Origin: an uncultured Odoribacter sp.
GTDB lineage: Bacteria; Bacteroidota; Bacteroidia; Bacteroidales; Marinifilaceae
DNA: 13,057 nt
Reading direction: 5' to 3'
NCBI GenBank assembly: GCA_934725835.1
Contig: CAKVCR010000049.1
Location: 1-13,057, forward strand
The position numbers were made by a program, and so were the translations under genes. Shown here piece by piece: positions 6,689 through 13,057 of the stretch (positions are counted from its first letter, which is position 1; every line of letters starts with the position of its first letter). Below the pieces are notes generated by a model. It made no database searches and was not told the origin of the DNA. It was given only the letters and a program-made list of their open reading frames with translations.

Positions 6689-7321
6689 ATGGAACTAACT
6701 GTTGATTTAGAAGAATATATTGAAAAACATTCTGAAAGGGAACCGGATATTTTAGTCCAACTGTCAAGGGATACACATCGGAAGGTGTTGCGTCCCAGAA
6801 TGTTGTCAGGAAATATGCAGGGCCAGTTCTTGAAAATGCTGTGCAGGATGATAAATGCAGAAAGAGTGTTGGAGATAGGAACATATACCGGTTATTCTGC
6901 TATTTCAATGGCAATGGGGATGGAAAGAGGGGTGCTGCACACGATTGATATTAATGATGAGATAGAAGATTTTACACAGGAATATATCGTGCGTAGCGGA
7001 TTTGGCAAGAGAATTATCTTTCATATAGGGGATGCATGTGAGATTATTCCAACATTGGATGGTATGTTTGATATGGTCTTTATCGATGCAGATAAGCGGC
7101 AATATACAGAATATTATCGAATGGTGATAGATAGAGTGCGCCCGGGAGGCCTGATTGTTGCAGACGACGTCCTGTGGGAAGGCAAGGTGTTGGATAGTGA
7201 AAGCAAAGATGCTCAAACAAGAGGTATTCTTGATTTTAATGATTTGGTGCAAGCAGATGAACGGGTTGAAAACATCCTGTTTCCTATTCGTCATGGTTTA
7301 ATGCTGATTCGTAAAAAATAA
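6689..7321 (+). CDS. class I SAM-dependent O-methyltransferase (PF01596 type)
   Basis: A 210-residue methyltransferase of the cation-dependent caffeoyl-CoA/catechol O-methyltransferase type. The SAM-binding motif I is VLEIGTYTGYSA (60-71), motif II contains HTIDIND (84-90), and the divalent-metal segment is FIDADKRQY (131-139). A second metal segment, GGLIVADDVLWEGKV, follows at 153-167, and N184 (FND) is a possible further contact. The second segment usually reads DN; here it is DD (159-160). The natural substrate cannot be inferred; bacterial relatives act on small catechol-like or unknown molecules. There is no signal peptide, so it is cytosolic. It follows the M16 peptidase by 11 bp and is probably co-transcribed. 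The start was set at ATG 6689; an in-frame GTG at 6683 would add two residues. Confidence 0.88.
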   Translation: MELTVDLEEYIEKHSEREPDILVQLSRDTHRKVLRPRMLSGNMQGQFLKMLCRMINAERVLEIGTYTGYSAISMAMGMERGVLHTIDINDEIEDFTQEYIVRSGFGKRIIFHIGDACEIIPTLDGMFDMVFIDADKRQYTEYYRMVIDRVRPGGLIVADDVLWEGKVLDSESKDAQTRGILDFNDLVQADERVENILFPIRHGLMLIRKK

Positions 7322-7380
7322 TGATGACGATTCTGCGTATACCGGATTCGTTTAGGGAATGTTATACTTGAAAAATATTA

Positions 7381-7388
7381 TATATTTG
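7381..7388 (+). promoter_or_regulatory. -7 box of probable thyA-folA promoter
   Basis: TATATTTG matches the Bacteroides TAnnTTTG -7 consensus and lies 25 bases upstream of the thyA ATG. No TTTG is found 19-21 bases upstream, so only half the consensus is present. It sits in a 92-base gap after the methyltransferase gene and would give a very short leader. Confidence 0.5.
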
Positions 7389-7413
7389 CAGAGAATTTCA
7401 TGTTTTGATTGTT

Positions 7414-8208
7414 ATGAGGCAATATTTGGATTTGTTAGATAGAATTTTGAAGGAGGGGGCAGAGAAGACAGATCGTACCGGTACAGGTACTATCAGTGTG
7501 TTCGGTCATCAGATGCGTTTTGATTTGCAAGCAGGTTTCCCCCTGTTGACAACAAAAAAATTGCATTTGAAATCGATTATTTATGAACTGCTGTGGTTCT
7601 TGAAGGGAGATACGAATGTGAAATATTTGCAGGATCATGGAGTTAGAATTTGGAATGAATGGGCTGATGAACATGGTGAATTGGGGCATATTTATGGCTA
7701 TCAATGGCGCTCATGGCCGAGACCGGATGGGTCGCATTTAGATCAAATTACTCAAGTTATCCATGATATAAAAAATACACCGGATTCCAGACGCTTAATA
7801 GTCAGTGCCTGGAATGCCGGGGATATAGAGAATATGGCACTTGCACCTTGCCATGTTTTATTCCAATTCTATGTGGTGAATGGACGTCTGTCTTGTCAGC
7901 TATATCAGCGGAGTGCAGATACTTTTTTGGGAGTACCGTTTAATATAGCTTCTTATGCATTGTTGACAATGATGATTGCGCAGGTCTGCGGATTGCAGGC
8001 AGGCGAATTTGTGCATACGCTGGGAGATGCGCATATTTATTTGAATCATATTGAGCAAGTGAAAATGCAGTTGACAAGAGAACCAAGAAAATTACCGCAA
8101 ATGAGCATTAATCCGGATGTGAAGGATATTTTCAATTTTAGGTATGAGGATTTTGAATTAATCGATTATAATCCGCATCCGCATATAAAGGGTGAAATTT
8201 CTGTGTAG
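7414..8208 (+). CDS. thyA: thymidylate synthase
   Basis: This enzyme makes dTMP from dUMP using 5,10-methylene-tetrahydrofolate as both methyl donor and reductant, releasing dihydrofolate. From the ATG at 7414 the protein has 264 residues, the same length as E. coli ThyA and nearly collinear with it; an upstream TTG at 7405 would add three residues and is not needed. Conserved blocks include DRTGTGT (20-26), ELLWFLKGDTN (58-68), the catalytic cysteine Cys146 in MALAPCHVLFQF, CQLYQRSAD with FLGVPFNIASYA, the HTLGDAHIYLNH dUMP-binding block, and the C-terminal HPHIKGEISV. It is followed 22 bases later by folA, which recycles its dihydrofolate product. Cytosolic. Confidence 0.98.
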   Translation: MRQYLDLLDRILKEGAEKTDRTGTGTISVFGHQMRFDLQAGFPLLTTKKLHLKSIIYELLWFLKGDTNVKYLQDHGVRIWNEWADEHGELGHIYGYQWRSWPRPDGSHLDQITQVIHDIKNTPDSRRLIVSAWNAGDIENMALAPCHVLFQFYVVNGRLSCQLYQRSADTFLGVPFNIASYALLTMMIAQVCGLQAGEFVHTLGDAHIYLNHIEQVKMQLTREPRKLPQMSINPDVKDIFNFRYEDFELIDYNPHPHIKGEISV

Positions 8209-8230
8209 TAACGCTAATACGATTGTTTTT

Positions 8231-8734
8231 ATGATTTTAAGCATGATTGTTGCAGCCGCCGAGAACGGTGTGATTGGACGAGATAATGGTCTTGTATGGC
8301 ATATGTCATCTGATTTGAAACATTTTAAGGCAATAACTTCCGGCCATACGGTAATCATGGGACGCCGAACATTTGAATCCATTGGCCGGGCTTTGCCTAA
8401 GAGACGGAATATTGTTATTTCCGGAAATAGTTTGTATAAAGCAGAAGGATGCGAAATGGCAGCAAGCTTGGAAGATGCATTAAATATGGTGCAACATGAA
8501 GATGAAGTGTTTGTGATTGGTGGCGGAAGCATTTACAGACAAGCTTGGGAGTACGCAGATCGACTATATCTGACCATTGTTCATACAGAAGTGCAGGGGG
8601 ATACTTTTATTCCCAATGTAGATGAGAATGTGTGGAAAGAGGTTAACAGACAAGATTTTAAGGCAGGAGAAAAGGATGATTTTGACTATTCTTTCGTTGA
8701 TTATGTCCGGAAAAACAAATATCCTTCTATTTAA
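8231..8734 (+). CDS. folA: dihydrofolate reductase
   Basis: DHFR reduces dihydrofolate to tetrahydrofolate with NADPH, restoring the cofactor consumed by the adjacent thymidylate synthase; it is the target of trimethoprim-class drugs. From ATG 8231 the protein has 167 residues. Family features in order are SMIVAAAENGVIG (4-16), LVWHMSSDLKHFK with the substrate-binding acidic residue Asp28, VIMGRRTFESIGRALPKRRN (41-60) for NADPH and folate binding, and VFVIGGGSIYRQA (93-105) with the Gly-Gly nucleotide turn. An ATG at 8243 is also possible, while a GTG at 8192 would overlap thyA and add a non-homologous N-terminus. It is 22 bp from thyA and almost certainly co-transcribed with it. No resistance substitution is called, because that needs an alignment. 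Confidence 0.97.
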   Translation: MILSMIVAAAENGVIGRDNGLVWHMSSDLKHFKAITSGHTVIMGRRTFESIGRALPKRRNIVISGNSLYKAEGCEMAASLEDALNMVQHEDEVFVIGGGSIYRQAWEYADRLYLTIVHTEVQGDTFIPNVDENVWKEVNRQDFKAGEKDDFDYSFVDYVRKNKYPSI

Positions 8735-8742
8735 AACTGAGA

Positions 8743-8774
8743 TTTGGTAAAACGAGCAGTTTGGTGTATATTTG
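8743..8774 (+). promoter_or_regulatory. consensus Bacteroides promoter for the glycosyltransferase gene
   Basis: TTTG at 8743-8746 and TATATTTG at 8767-8774 are 20 bases apart, matching the -33/-7 consensus. The -7 box lies 40 bases before the ATG at 8815. The promoter begins just after the folA stop codon, so the glycosyltransferase and the membrane gene behind it can be expressed independently of thyA-folA. Confidence 0.75.
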
Positions 8775-8814
8775 TAAAGTAAGTGAGCCATTTAAATATA
8801 TAAGCGATTTTAAA

Positions 8815-9531
8815 ATGAAAAGTATTCATATCATCACTCCTGTAAAGGATTCTATTGATTTGACATTGCAAACCATTGAAGCTGTTATGTCATCAGATTT
8901 TAAGACTCCTTTTATCTATACCGTGTATAATGATTTCAGTACTGCTGAAAATACACTTAAATTGCAAGAAGCTTCAGAGAAATGGGGTTTTGAATTAGTG
9001 AATCTTTCAGATATAACGACACATCCTTCACCAAATTACTTGTTTGTCTTGCAAATGGCGCAGGAGCGCGCAATAGCAGCAGAGGCTGGTTTATTAATTG
9101 TTGAATCGGATGTTCTGGTGAAAAAAGATACTTTGCAATCTTTATTTGATGGAGCGTTGGAGAGAAATGATTGTGGAATGGCAGCTGCAGTTACTGTTGA
9201 TGAGCATGGGGATATTAATTATCCTTATTTGTTTGCAAAGGGTAACGAAAATATGGTGTATGCGGAAAAGAGACATTGTAGTTTTTGTTGCTCTTTATTG
9301 ACTTTGAATTTCCTACGTAGTTTTGATTTCCATTCATTGGACCCTGAAAAGAACTGGCATGATGTGACAATTTCTCATCAATCTTTAAAAGAGGGATTCA
9401 AAAATTATTTGTTCACTACGTTGCCTGTATGGCATCGACCTCATAGCAGTCGTCCCTGGAAGCAACTTAAATATAAAAATCCATTGAAGTATTATTGGTT
9501 GAAATATACTAAAGGTTTGGATAAAATTTAA
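8815..9531 (+). CDS. family 2-like (GT-A fold) glycosyltransferase
   Basis: A 238-residue protein with the GT-A nucleotide-sugar binding start (IHIITPVKDSIDLTLQTIEAV, 4-24) and an acidic turn at VYND (37-40). The DxD-equivalent metal motif is VESD (96-99), preceded by LLI as in GT2 enzymes. NWHDV (180-184) may supply the acidic catalytic base. A cysteine cluster HCSFCC (154-159) and a basic C-terminal tail are notable. No membrane segment is present, so it should work at the cytoplasmic face. Donor and acceptor sugars cannot be predicted. The start at 8815 is preferred over an in-frame TTG at 8761, because the latter would overlap the promoter and add unrelated residues. It is followed 67 bases later by an O-antigen ligase/polymerase-like gene, suggesting both act on one surface glycan. 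Confidence 0.85.
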   Translation: MKSIHIITPVKDSIDLTLQTIEAVMSSDFKTPFIYTVYNDFSTAENTLKLQEASEKWGFELVNLSDITTHPSPNYLFVLQMAQERAIAAEAGLLIVESDVLVKKDTLQSLFDGALERNDCGMAAAVTVDEHGDINYPYLFAKGNENMVYAEKRHCSFCCSLLTLNFLRSFDFHSLDPEKNWHDVTISHQSLKEGFKNYLFTTLPVWHRPHSSRPWKQLKYKNPLKYYWLKYTKGLDKI

Positions 9532-9598
9532 GCAGGAAAGATATGTTGTAGGTGTATTTATGGGGGGCTGGTGTTAGAAAACTATAAAATGCTTGTCT

Positions 9599-10888
9599 AT
9601 GGTAAAAGATATTCGTGTATGGGCTTTTGTTATTCTCTTTTTTTTATTGGGAAGTATACATGTTCTCTATAATGTCACTTTTTATATTATATTACTGTGT
9701 GCTTTATTTATCAATATCAGAATAGATTTTAAGGGCTTTGTCAAAGAGGTGCGGAAAGAATGGAAGTATTTGATGCTTCCTATCGTGCTTTGTGTTTATT
9801 TAGTGGTGCATTACTTGTTTTCTTTGATGGGGGAACCGATAGGGTATAAAGTCGCCTGGAAGACGACAGAGCCATTACTTCTGTATTTTTTGGTAATTAC
9901 TCTTTATCTGTTATCTGCTAAAAGATTTATAACACCTCATATTTTGTGGAAGGCTTTGAAGGCTTTTTGTTGGGGGGTACTTGTATTTAATTTTGCCAAG
10001 TTTTTTTGTGTAACAGGACTCTCTATATTTTCAGAACCGAGAGAGACGCTCGATTATTTATACCAAAGTCGTTTTGGTTGTAATATGGATATGTTGGGGG
10101 GATTTATTTATTTGGAGCCGCAAGCGACTTATTTGTGTATAACTGCCTTGATATCATATTTCGCTATATTAAAATATGATAAAATTGTTTCTAAACAGAG
10201 AGAGTTATTTAGTAGCATTGTTGTTTTGGTTTTATCTTTAATCTTTCTGTCATTCACGGTAACAAAAGGAGCTCTTTTGGCTCTTAGTGTAGGAATGCTG
10301 TTTTTATCTATTATTTATTGGGTGAAGAAATCACTTCGTTTTAAATTATACTTTCTCGGTTTTAGTTTATTAATGCTTATCGTAGGATATGATTTATGGT
10401 CTAAAATTTGTGCTGAGCGTTACAGGGAAATGAAAAATGAAATCGAGCATGTGAAAGAGGGTGATTATTACGGATTTACAGTGTCGTCAAGATTGGGTGT
10501 GCTGAAAGAGAGTATAACTCATTGGAGTGACTATAAATATTGGGGTTTAGGCGTTTATAAAGATGCTATGACTGAAGAATGGTATGCCAATTCTCCTTAT
10601 GTGTCTGTAGAGGCTCATAATTCGCACAATACTTTTTTTGAATATTGGTTAGATGCGGGAATTGTGGGAGTTCTATTTATTTTATATTATTTTATAGGAC
10701 CTGTTATTAGGATGATACGGTCTAAACGTTGTTTGTATTTAGTGATAGCAACTGTCACTTCTTTGTTTATATCCGGTAATATTTATATACTGATGATGGA
10801 GGATTCTAGACCGATGTTTATATTTATGCTTGTTATATTTTATTTATACCAAGATTATTTGTGGAAGATACAAAATAATGAGTGTTAA
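9599..10888 (+). CDS. O-antigen ligase/polymerase-like membrane protein (Wzy_C type)
   Basis: A 429-residue polytopic inner-membrane protein with about 10-12 hydrophobic segments (first at about 7-24, last at about 404-420) and one large hydrophilic loop (about 264-352). That loop carries the family hallmarks: SRLGVLKESITHW (297-309) and WGLGVYKDA, then AHNSHNTFFEYWLDAGIVG (339-357), in which the AHNxHN block corresponds to the conserved histidine of WaaL/Wzy-type enzymes. These enzymes transfer or polymerise undecaprenyl-linked glycans on the periplasmic side. Whether this one is a ligase, polymerase or protein glycosylase cannot be decided by sequence. The ATG at 9599 is favoured over an in-frame TTG at 9593. 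The gene is very AT-rich (16 G/C in the 60 bases from 10321), unlike the next gene. Confidence 0.88.
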   Translation: MVKDIRVWAFVILFFLLGSIHVLYNVTFYIILLCALFINIRIDFKGFVKEVRKEWKYLMLPIVLCVYLVVHYLFSLMGEPIGYKVAWKTTEPLLLYFLVITLYLLSAKRFITPHILWKALKAFCWGVLVFNFAKFFCVTGLSIFSEPRETLDYLYQSRFGCNMDMLGGFIYLEPQATYLCITALISYFAILKYDKIVSKQRELFSSIVVLVLSLIFLSFTVTKGALLALSVGMLFLSIIYWVKKSLRFKLYFLGFSLLMLIVGYDLWSKICAERYREMKNEIEHVKEGDYYGFTVSSRLGVLKESITHWSDYKYWGLGVYKDAMTEEWYANSPYVSVEAHNSHNTFFEYWLDAGIVGVLFILYYFIGPVIRMIRSKRCLYLVIATVTSLFISGNIYILMMEDSRPMFIFMLVIFYLYQDYLWKIQNNEC

Positions 10889-10974
10889 TCCATTGTCAGA
10901 ATTGCATGCTCTAAAATAGGGGAGTGCAAAAGTATATATAATTATTTGTCAAGTAATTTTAAAACTACAAATCG

Positions 10975-12963
10975 ATGAACTTACGAAATCTTACGCAGGA
11001 AGAAATTGCATTGCTTTCCTGTCAGGGCTGTACAGCCTCCGACTGGCAACGGGTTCTTGTTGCTCAGGACTTTAAAACAGACTTCATTCACCATACACGC
11101 TTTTCCGGCGACATCCGTCTTGGAGTATTTGAACATGAATTTATTCTCAATGGAGGTGTCCCAAAACATTCGGGACTGAGTTATGTGACACTACATAATT
11201 GTCAAGTGGGCAATAATACGTTGATTGAAAATATTCCAAACTATATCGCCAATTATAATATCGGAGAAGAGTGTTTTATCCAAAATGCCAATCTGATTGT
11301 GACGGAGGGACACAGTTCGTTCGGGAATGGTACGCAGGTGGCTGTGCTTAATGAAACCGGAGGGCGCGAGATGCCTATTTTCAATAATCTATCGGCACAT
11401 TTGGCATATATCATTGCTCTTTACCGTCATTATCCTCCTTTGACTGAAAAGCTGAAAAATATCATTGCCCGCTATACGGAGAGCGTTTCATCAGACCGTG
11501 GCACCATCGGCAATCAGGTGCATATTATCAATACGGGTACTATCCGGAATGTGGCAGTCGGCGACAACACTACCATTGACGGCGCATCACGTTTGGAAAA
11601 CGGTTCGATTAATAGTAATGCACAAGCACCCATAATAATCGGACACAATGTGGTGGCTGAAGACTTTATTATTTCGTCCGGGGCCAGCATTACGGATGGG
11701 GCTGCGCTGATACGCTGTTTTGTCGGGCAGGCTTGTCATCTGGGGCATCTGTTTTCGGCTCACGATTCGCTGTTTTTCAGTAATTGCCAAGGTGAAAACG
11801 GTGAGGCCTGTGCCGTGTTTGCAGGACCATATACGGTGACAATGCACAAGTCCAGTCTGTTGATTGCCGGGATGTTTTCGTTCCTGAATGCCGGTAGTGG
11901 TTCGAACCAAAGCAACCATCTCTATAAATTGGGCCCGATTCACCAAGGGATTGTAGAGCGAGGCTCAAAGACAACGAGTGATTCCTATATACTATGGCCG
12001 GCAAAAATCGGAGCATTCTCACTTATCATGGGACGGCACGTGAGCCATCCGGATACGTCCGATTTGCCTTTTTCGTATCTGATTGAACAGAACAACCAGA
12101 CATACTTGGTGCCGGCAGTGAATCTGCGAAGCGTGGGTACAATCCGTGACGCACAGAAGTGGCCGAAACGTGATAAGCGTACTGATACGCACCAGCTGGA
12201 CTGTATCAATTTCAATCTGCTAAGTCCCTATACGATACAAAAAATGCTTCGAGGTACGGAGGTGTTGCGCACCCTGCAGGCAATTTCCGGCGAGACATCA
12301 GAAGAGTATTCCTATCAAAGTGCTCATATCAGAAGCGGAGCACTGAAGAAGGGTATACAGTATTATGCCATGGCTATCAACAAATTTCTCGGGAACTCTA
12401 TCATCAAACGGCTAGAAAACATTCCTTTCCACAGCGATGAGGAAATCCGCGCACGGCTGCGACCTGATACAGAAAAGGGAAGTGGCGAATGGGTGGACCT
12501 TTGCGGCCTGATAGCCCCACAGAAGGAAATTTTCAATCTTATCCGGCAGATTGTCGAAGGGGACATCACAACTGTAGAACACATCGAGGATGTATTCCGG
12601 CAACTGCATACAGACTACTACCGGTTGGAATGGACCTGGGCTTGGGAGGTAATGCAGCAATGGTATGATGTCCGCTTGGAAACCATCACCGCCGAGGAGG
12701 TTATCCGCATTGTGAATATCTGGAAAGATGCCGTGGTGACGCTTGATAAAATGCTCTATGAGGATGCCAAGAAAGAGTTTTCCATGACAGCACAGACCGG
12801 TTTTGGAGTGGACGGCAACAAAAAGCAGAAAGTGATTGATTTTGAACAGGTGCGAGGAGCCTTTGAAAACAATCCGTTTGTTGAAACCGTCAAACAGCAT
12901 ATCGATATTAAAACCGCTCTCGGCGATGAACTGATTGCACGGTTGAATAATAACGCAAAATAG
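10975..12963 (+). CDS. DUF4954 family protein with left-handed beta-helix-like (hexapeptide) region
   Basis: A 662-residue protein without signal peptide or membrane segments. The family name is from memory of similar Bacteroidales proteins of this length and start (MNLRNLTQEEIALL). Residues about 70-110 and 175-355 are rich in hexapeptide-like turns (VGNNTLIEN, IGEECFIQN, VAVGDNTTIDG, IIGHNVVAEDFIISSGASITDGA, KIGAFSLIMGRHV), the pattern of LpxA/GlmU-type left-handed beta helices, which usually form trimers and often bind acyl-CoA or nucleotide-sugar substrates. Several histidines (HLGHLFSAHDS, 255-265) could be catalytic. Residues about 415-662 are helical, with tryptophan-rich EWTWAWEVMQQW (552-563). 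The reaction is unknown. An 86-base gap separates it from the membrane gene. Base composition is clearly higher in G+C (32 of 60 at 12421-12480). A strong terminator follows. Confidence 0.88.
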   Translation: MNLRNLTQEEIALLSCQGCTASDWQRVLVAQDFKTDFIHHTRFSGDIRLGVFEHEFILNGGVPKHSGLSYVTLHNCQVGNNTLIENIPNYIANYNIGEECFIQNANLIVTEGHSSFGNGTQVAVLNETGGREMPIFNNLSAHLAYIIALYRHYPPLTEKLKNIIARYTESVSSDRGTIGNQVHIINTGTIRNVAVGDNTTIDGASRLENGSINSNAQAPIIIGHNVVAEDFIISSGASITDGAALIRCFVGQACHLGHLFSAHDSLFFSNCQGENGEACAVFAGPYTVTMHKSSLLIAGMFSFLNAGSGSNQSNHLYKLGPIHQGIVERGSKTTSDSYILWPAKIGAFSLIMGRHVSHPDTSDLPFSYLIEQNNQTYLVPAVNLRSVGTIRDAQKWPKRDKRTDTHQLDCINFNLLSPYTIQKMLRGTEVLRTLQAISGETSEEYSYQSAHIRSGALKKGIQYYAMAINKFLGNSIIKRLENIPFHSDEEIRARLRPDTEKGSGEWVDLCGLIAPQKEIFNLIRQIVEGDITTVEHIEDVFRQLHTDYYRLEWTWAWEVMQQWYDVRLETITAEEVIRIVNIWKDAVVTLDKMLYEDAKKEFSMTAQTGFGVDGNKKQKVIDFEQVRGAFENNPFVETVKQHIDIKTALGDELIARLNNNAK

Positions 12964-12984
12964 TAATTTATGATATAGTTATGT

Positions 12985-13021
12985 AACGACCTCTGCCCGA
13001 TTGGAACAGAGGTCGTTTTTT
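12985..13021 (+). terminator. intrinsic terminator after the DUF4954 gene
   Basis: An 11-bp perfect stem (12985-12995 with 13007-13017; core CGACCTCTG/CAGAGGTCG) closes an 11-base loop and is followed by a T run through 13021. It begins 21 bases after the DUF4954 stop and is the strongest terminator in the window. Confidence 0.93.
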
Positions 13022-13024
13022 AAT

Positions 13025-13042
13025 TTTTAAGCATGCTTAAAA
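13025..13042. repeat. 18-bp perfect palindrome
   Basis: TTTTAAGCATGCTTAAAA is identical to its own reverse complement. It begins immediately after the DUF4954 terminator T tract, near the window edge. Without a spacer it is a poor RNA hairpin, so a protein-binding site for a downstream gene is more plausible; no recognised regulator site matches. Partial A/T symmetry from the T tract may inflate it. Confidence 0.5.
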
Positions 13043-13057
13043 GCGTAACTATTGAAG

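Noticed and set aside
10927..10934. Minus-strand TACTTTTG as an antisense promoter into the O-antigen ligase-like gene
   Set aside because: No TTTG at the right spacing on that strand and no minus-strand gene downstream.
10941..10948. ATTATTTG as a promoter -7 box for the DUF4954 gene
   Set aside because: Lacks the TA of the consensus and has no -33 partner; the gene may be transcribed from an unrecognised site or from upstream.
12412..12900. 162-codon minus-strand open frame inside the DUF4954 gene
   Set aside because: Shadow of the coding strand without promoter or recognised motifs.

Overview
The window looks like a chromosomal segment of a Bacteroides-type member of the Bacteroidales. 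The evidence is three promoters matching the Bacteroides primary sigma consensus (TTTG, 19-20 bp, TAnnTTTG), starts without clear Shine-Dalgarno sequences, a tRNA gene without encoded CCA, and protein families typical of this group: DUF5117/DUF4953-like metalloprotease relatives, a trigger factor with a weak PPIase region, and a DUF4954 protein. No insertion sequence, phage gene, integrase, toxin-antitoxin pair or CRISPR array was seen. Most of the window is ordinary housekeeping DNA; the open questions are listed as findings.

Left part (1-3624): the 3' end of one gene and a complete 617-codon secreted protein overlap by one base on the + strand. The second resembles the DUF5117/DUF4953 zinc-metalloprotease architecture but has no HExxH motif. 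It converges, with a 6-base overlap, on a minus-strand pair: an unrecognised lipoprotein followed by lolD, the ATPase of the lipoprotein-releasing transporter, behind one consensus promoter.

Middle part (3625-7321): divergent consensus promoters serve the lipoprotein-lolD pair and a tRNA-Leu(UAG), which ends in an intrinsic terminator. Then come trigger factor (tig), a 147-base gap holding a 15-bp hairpin that can pair fully only in + strand RNA, an M16 zinc peptidase and a class I O-methyltransferase. The last two form a tight pair.

Right part (7322-13057): thyA and folA form the thymidylate cycle pair; ThyA oxidises methylene-tetrahydrofolate to dihydrofolate and DHFR reduces it back. An AT-rich pair follows, a GT2-type glycosyltransferase with its own consensus promoter and an O-antigen ligase/polymerase-like membrane protein, together suggesting surface-glycan synthesis. 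The last gene is a more GC-rich 662-codon DUF4954 protein with a left-handed beta-helix-like region. It ends in a strong terminator, and an 18-bp perfect palindrome lies just beyond.
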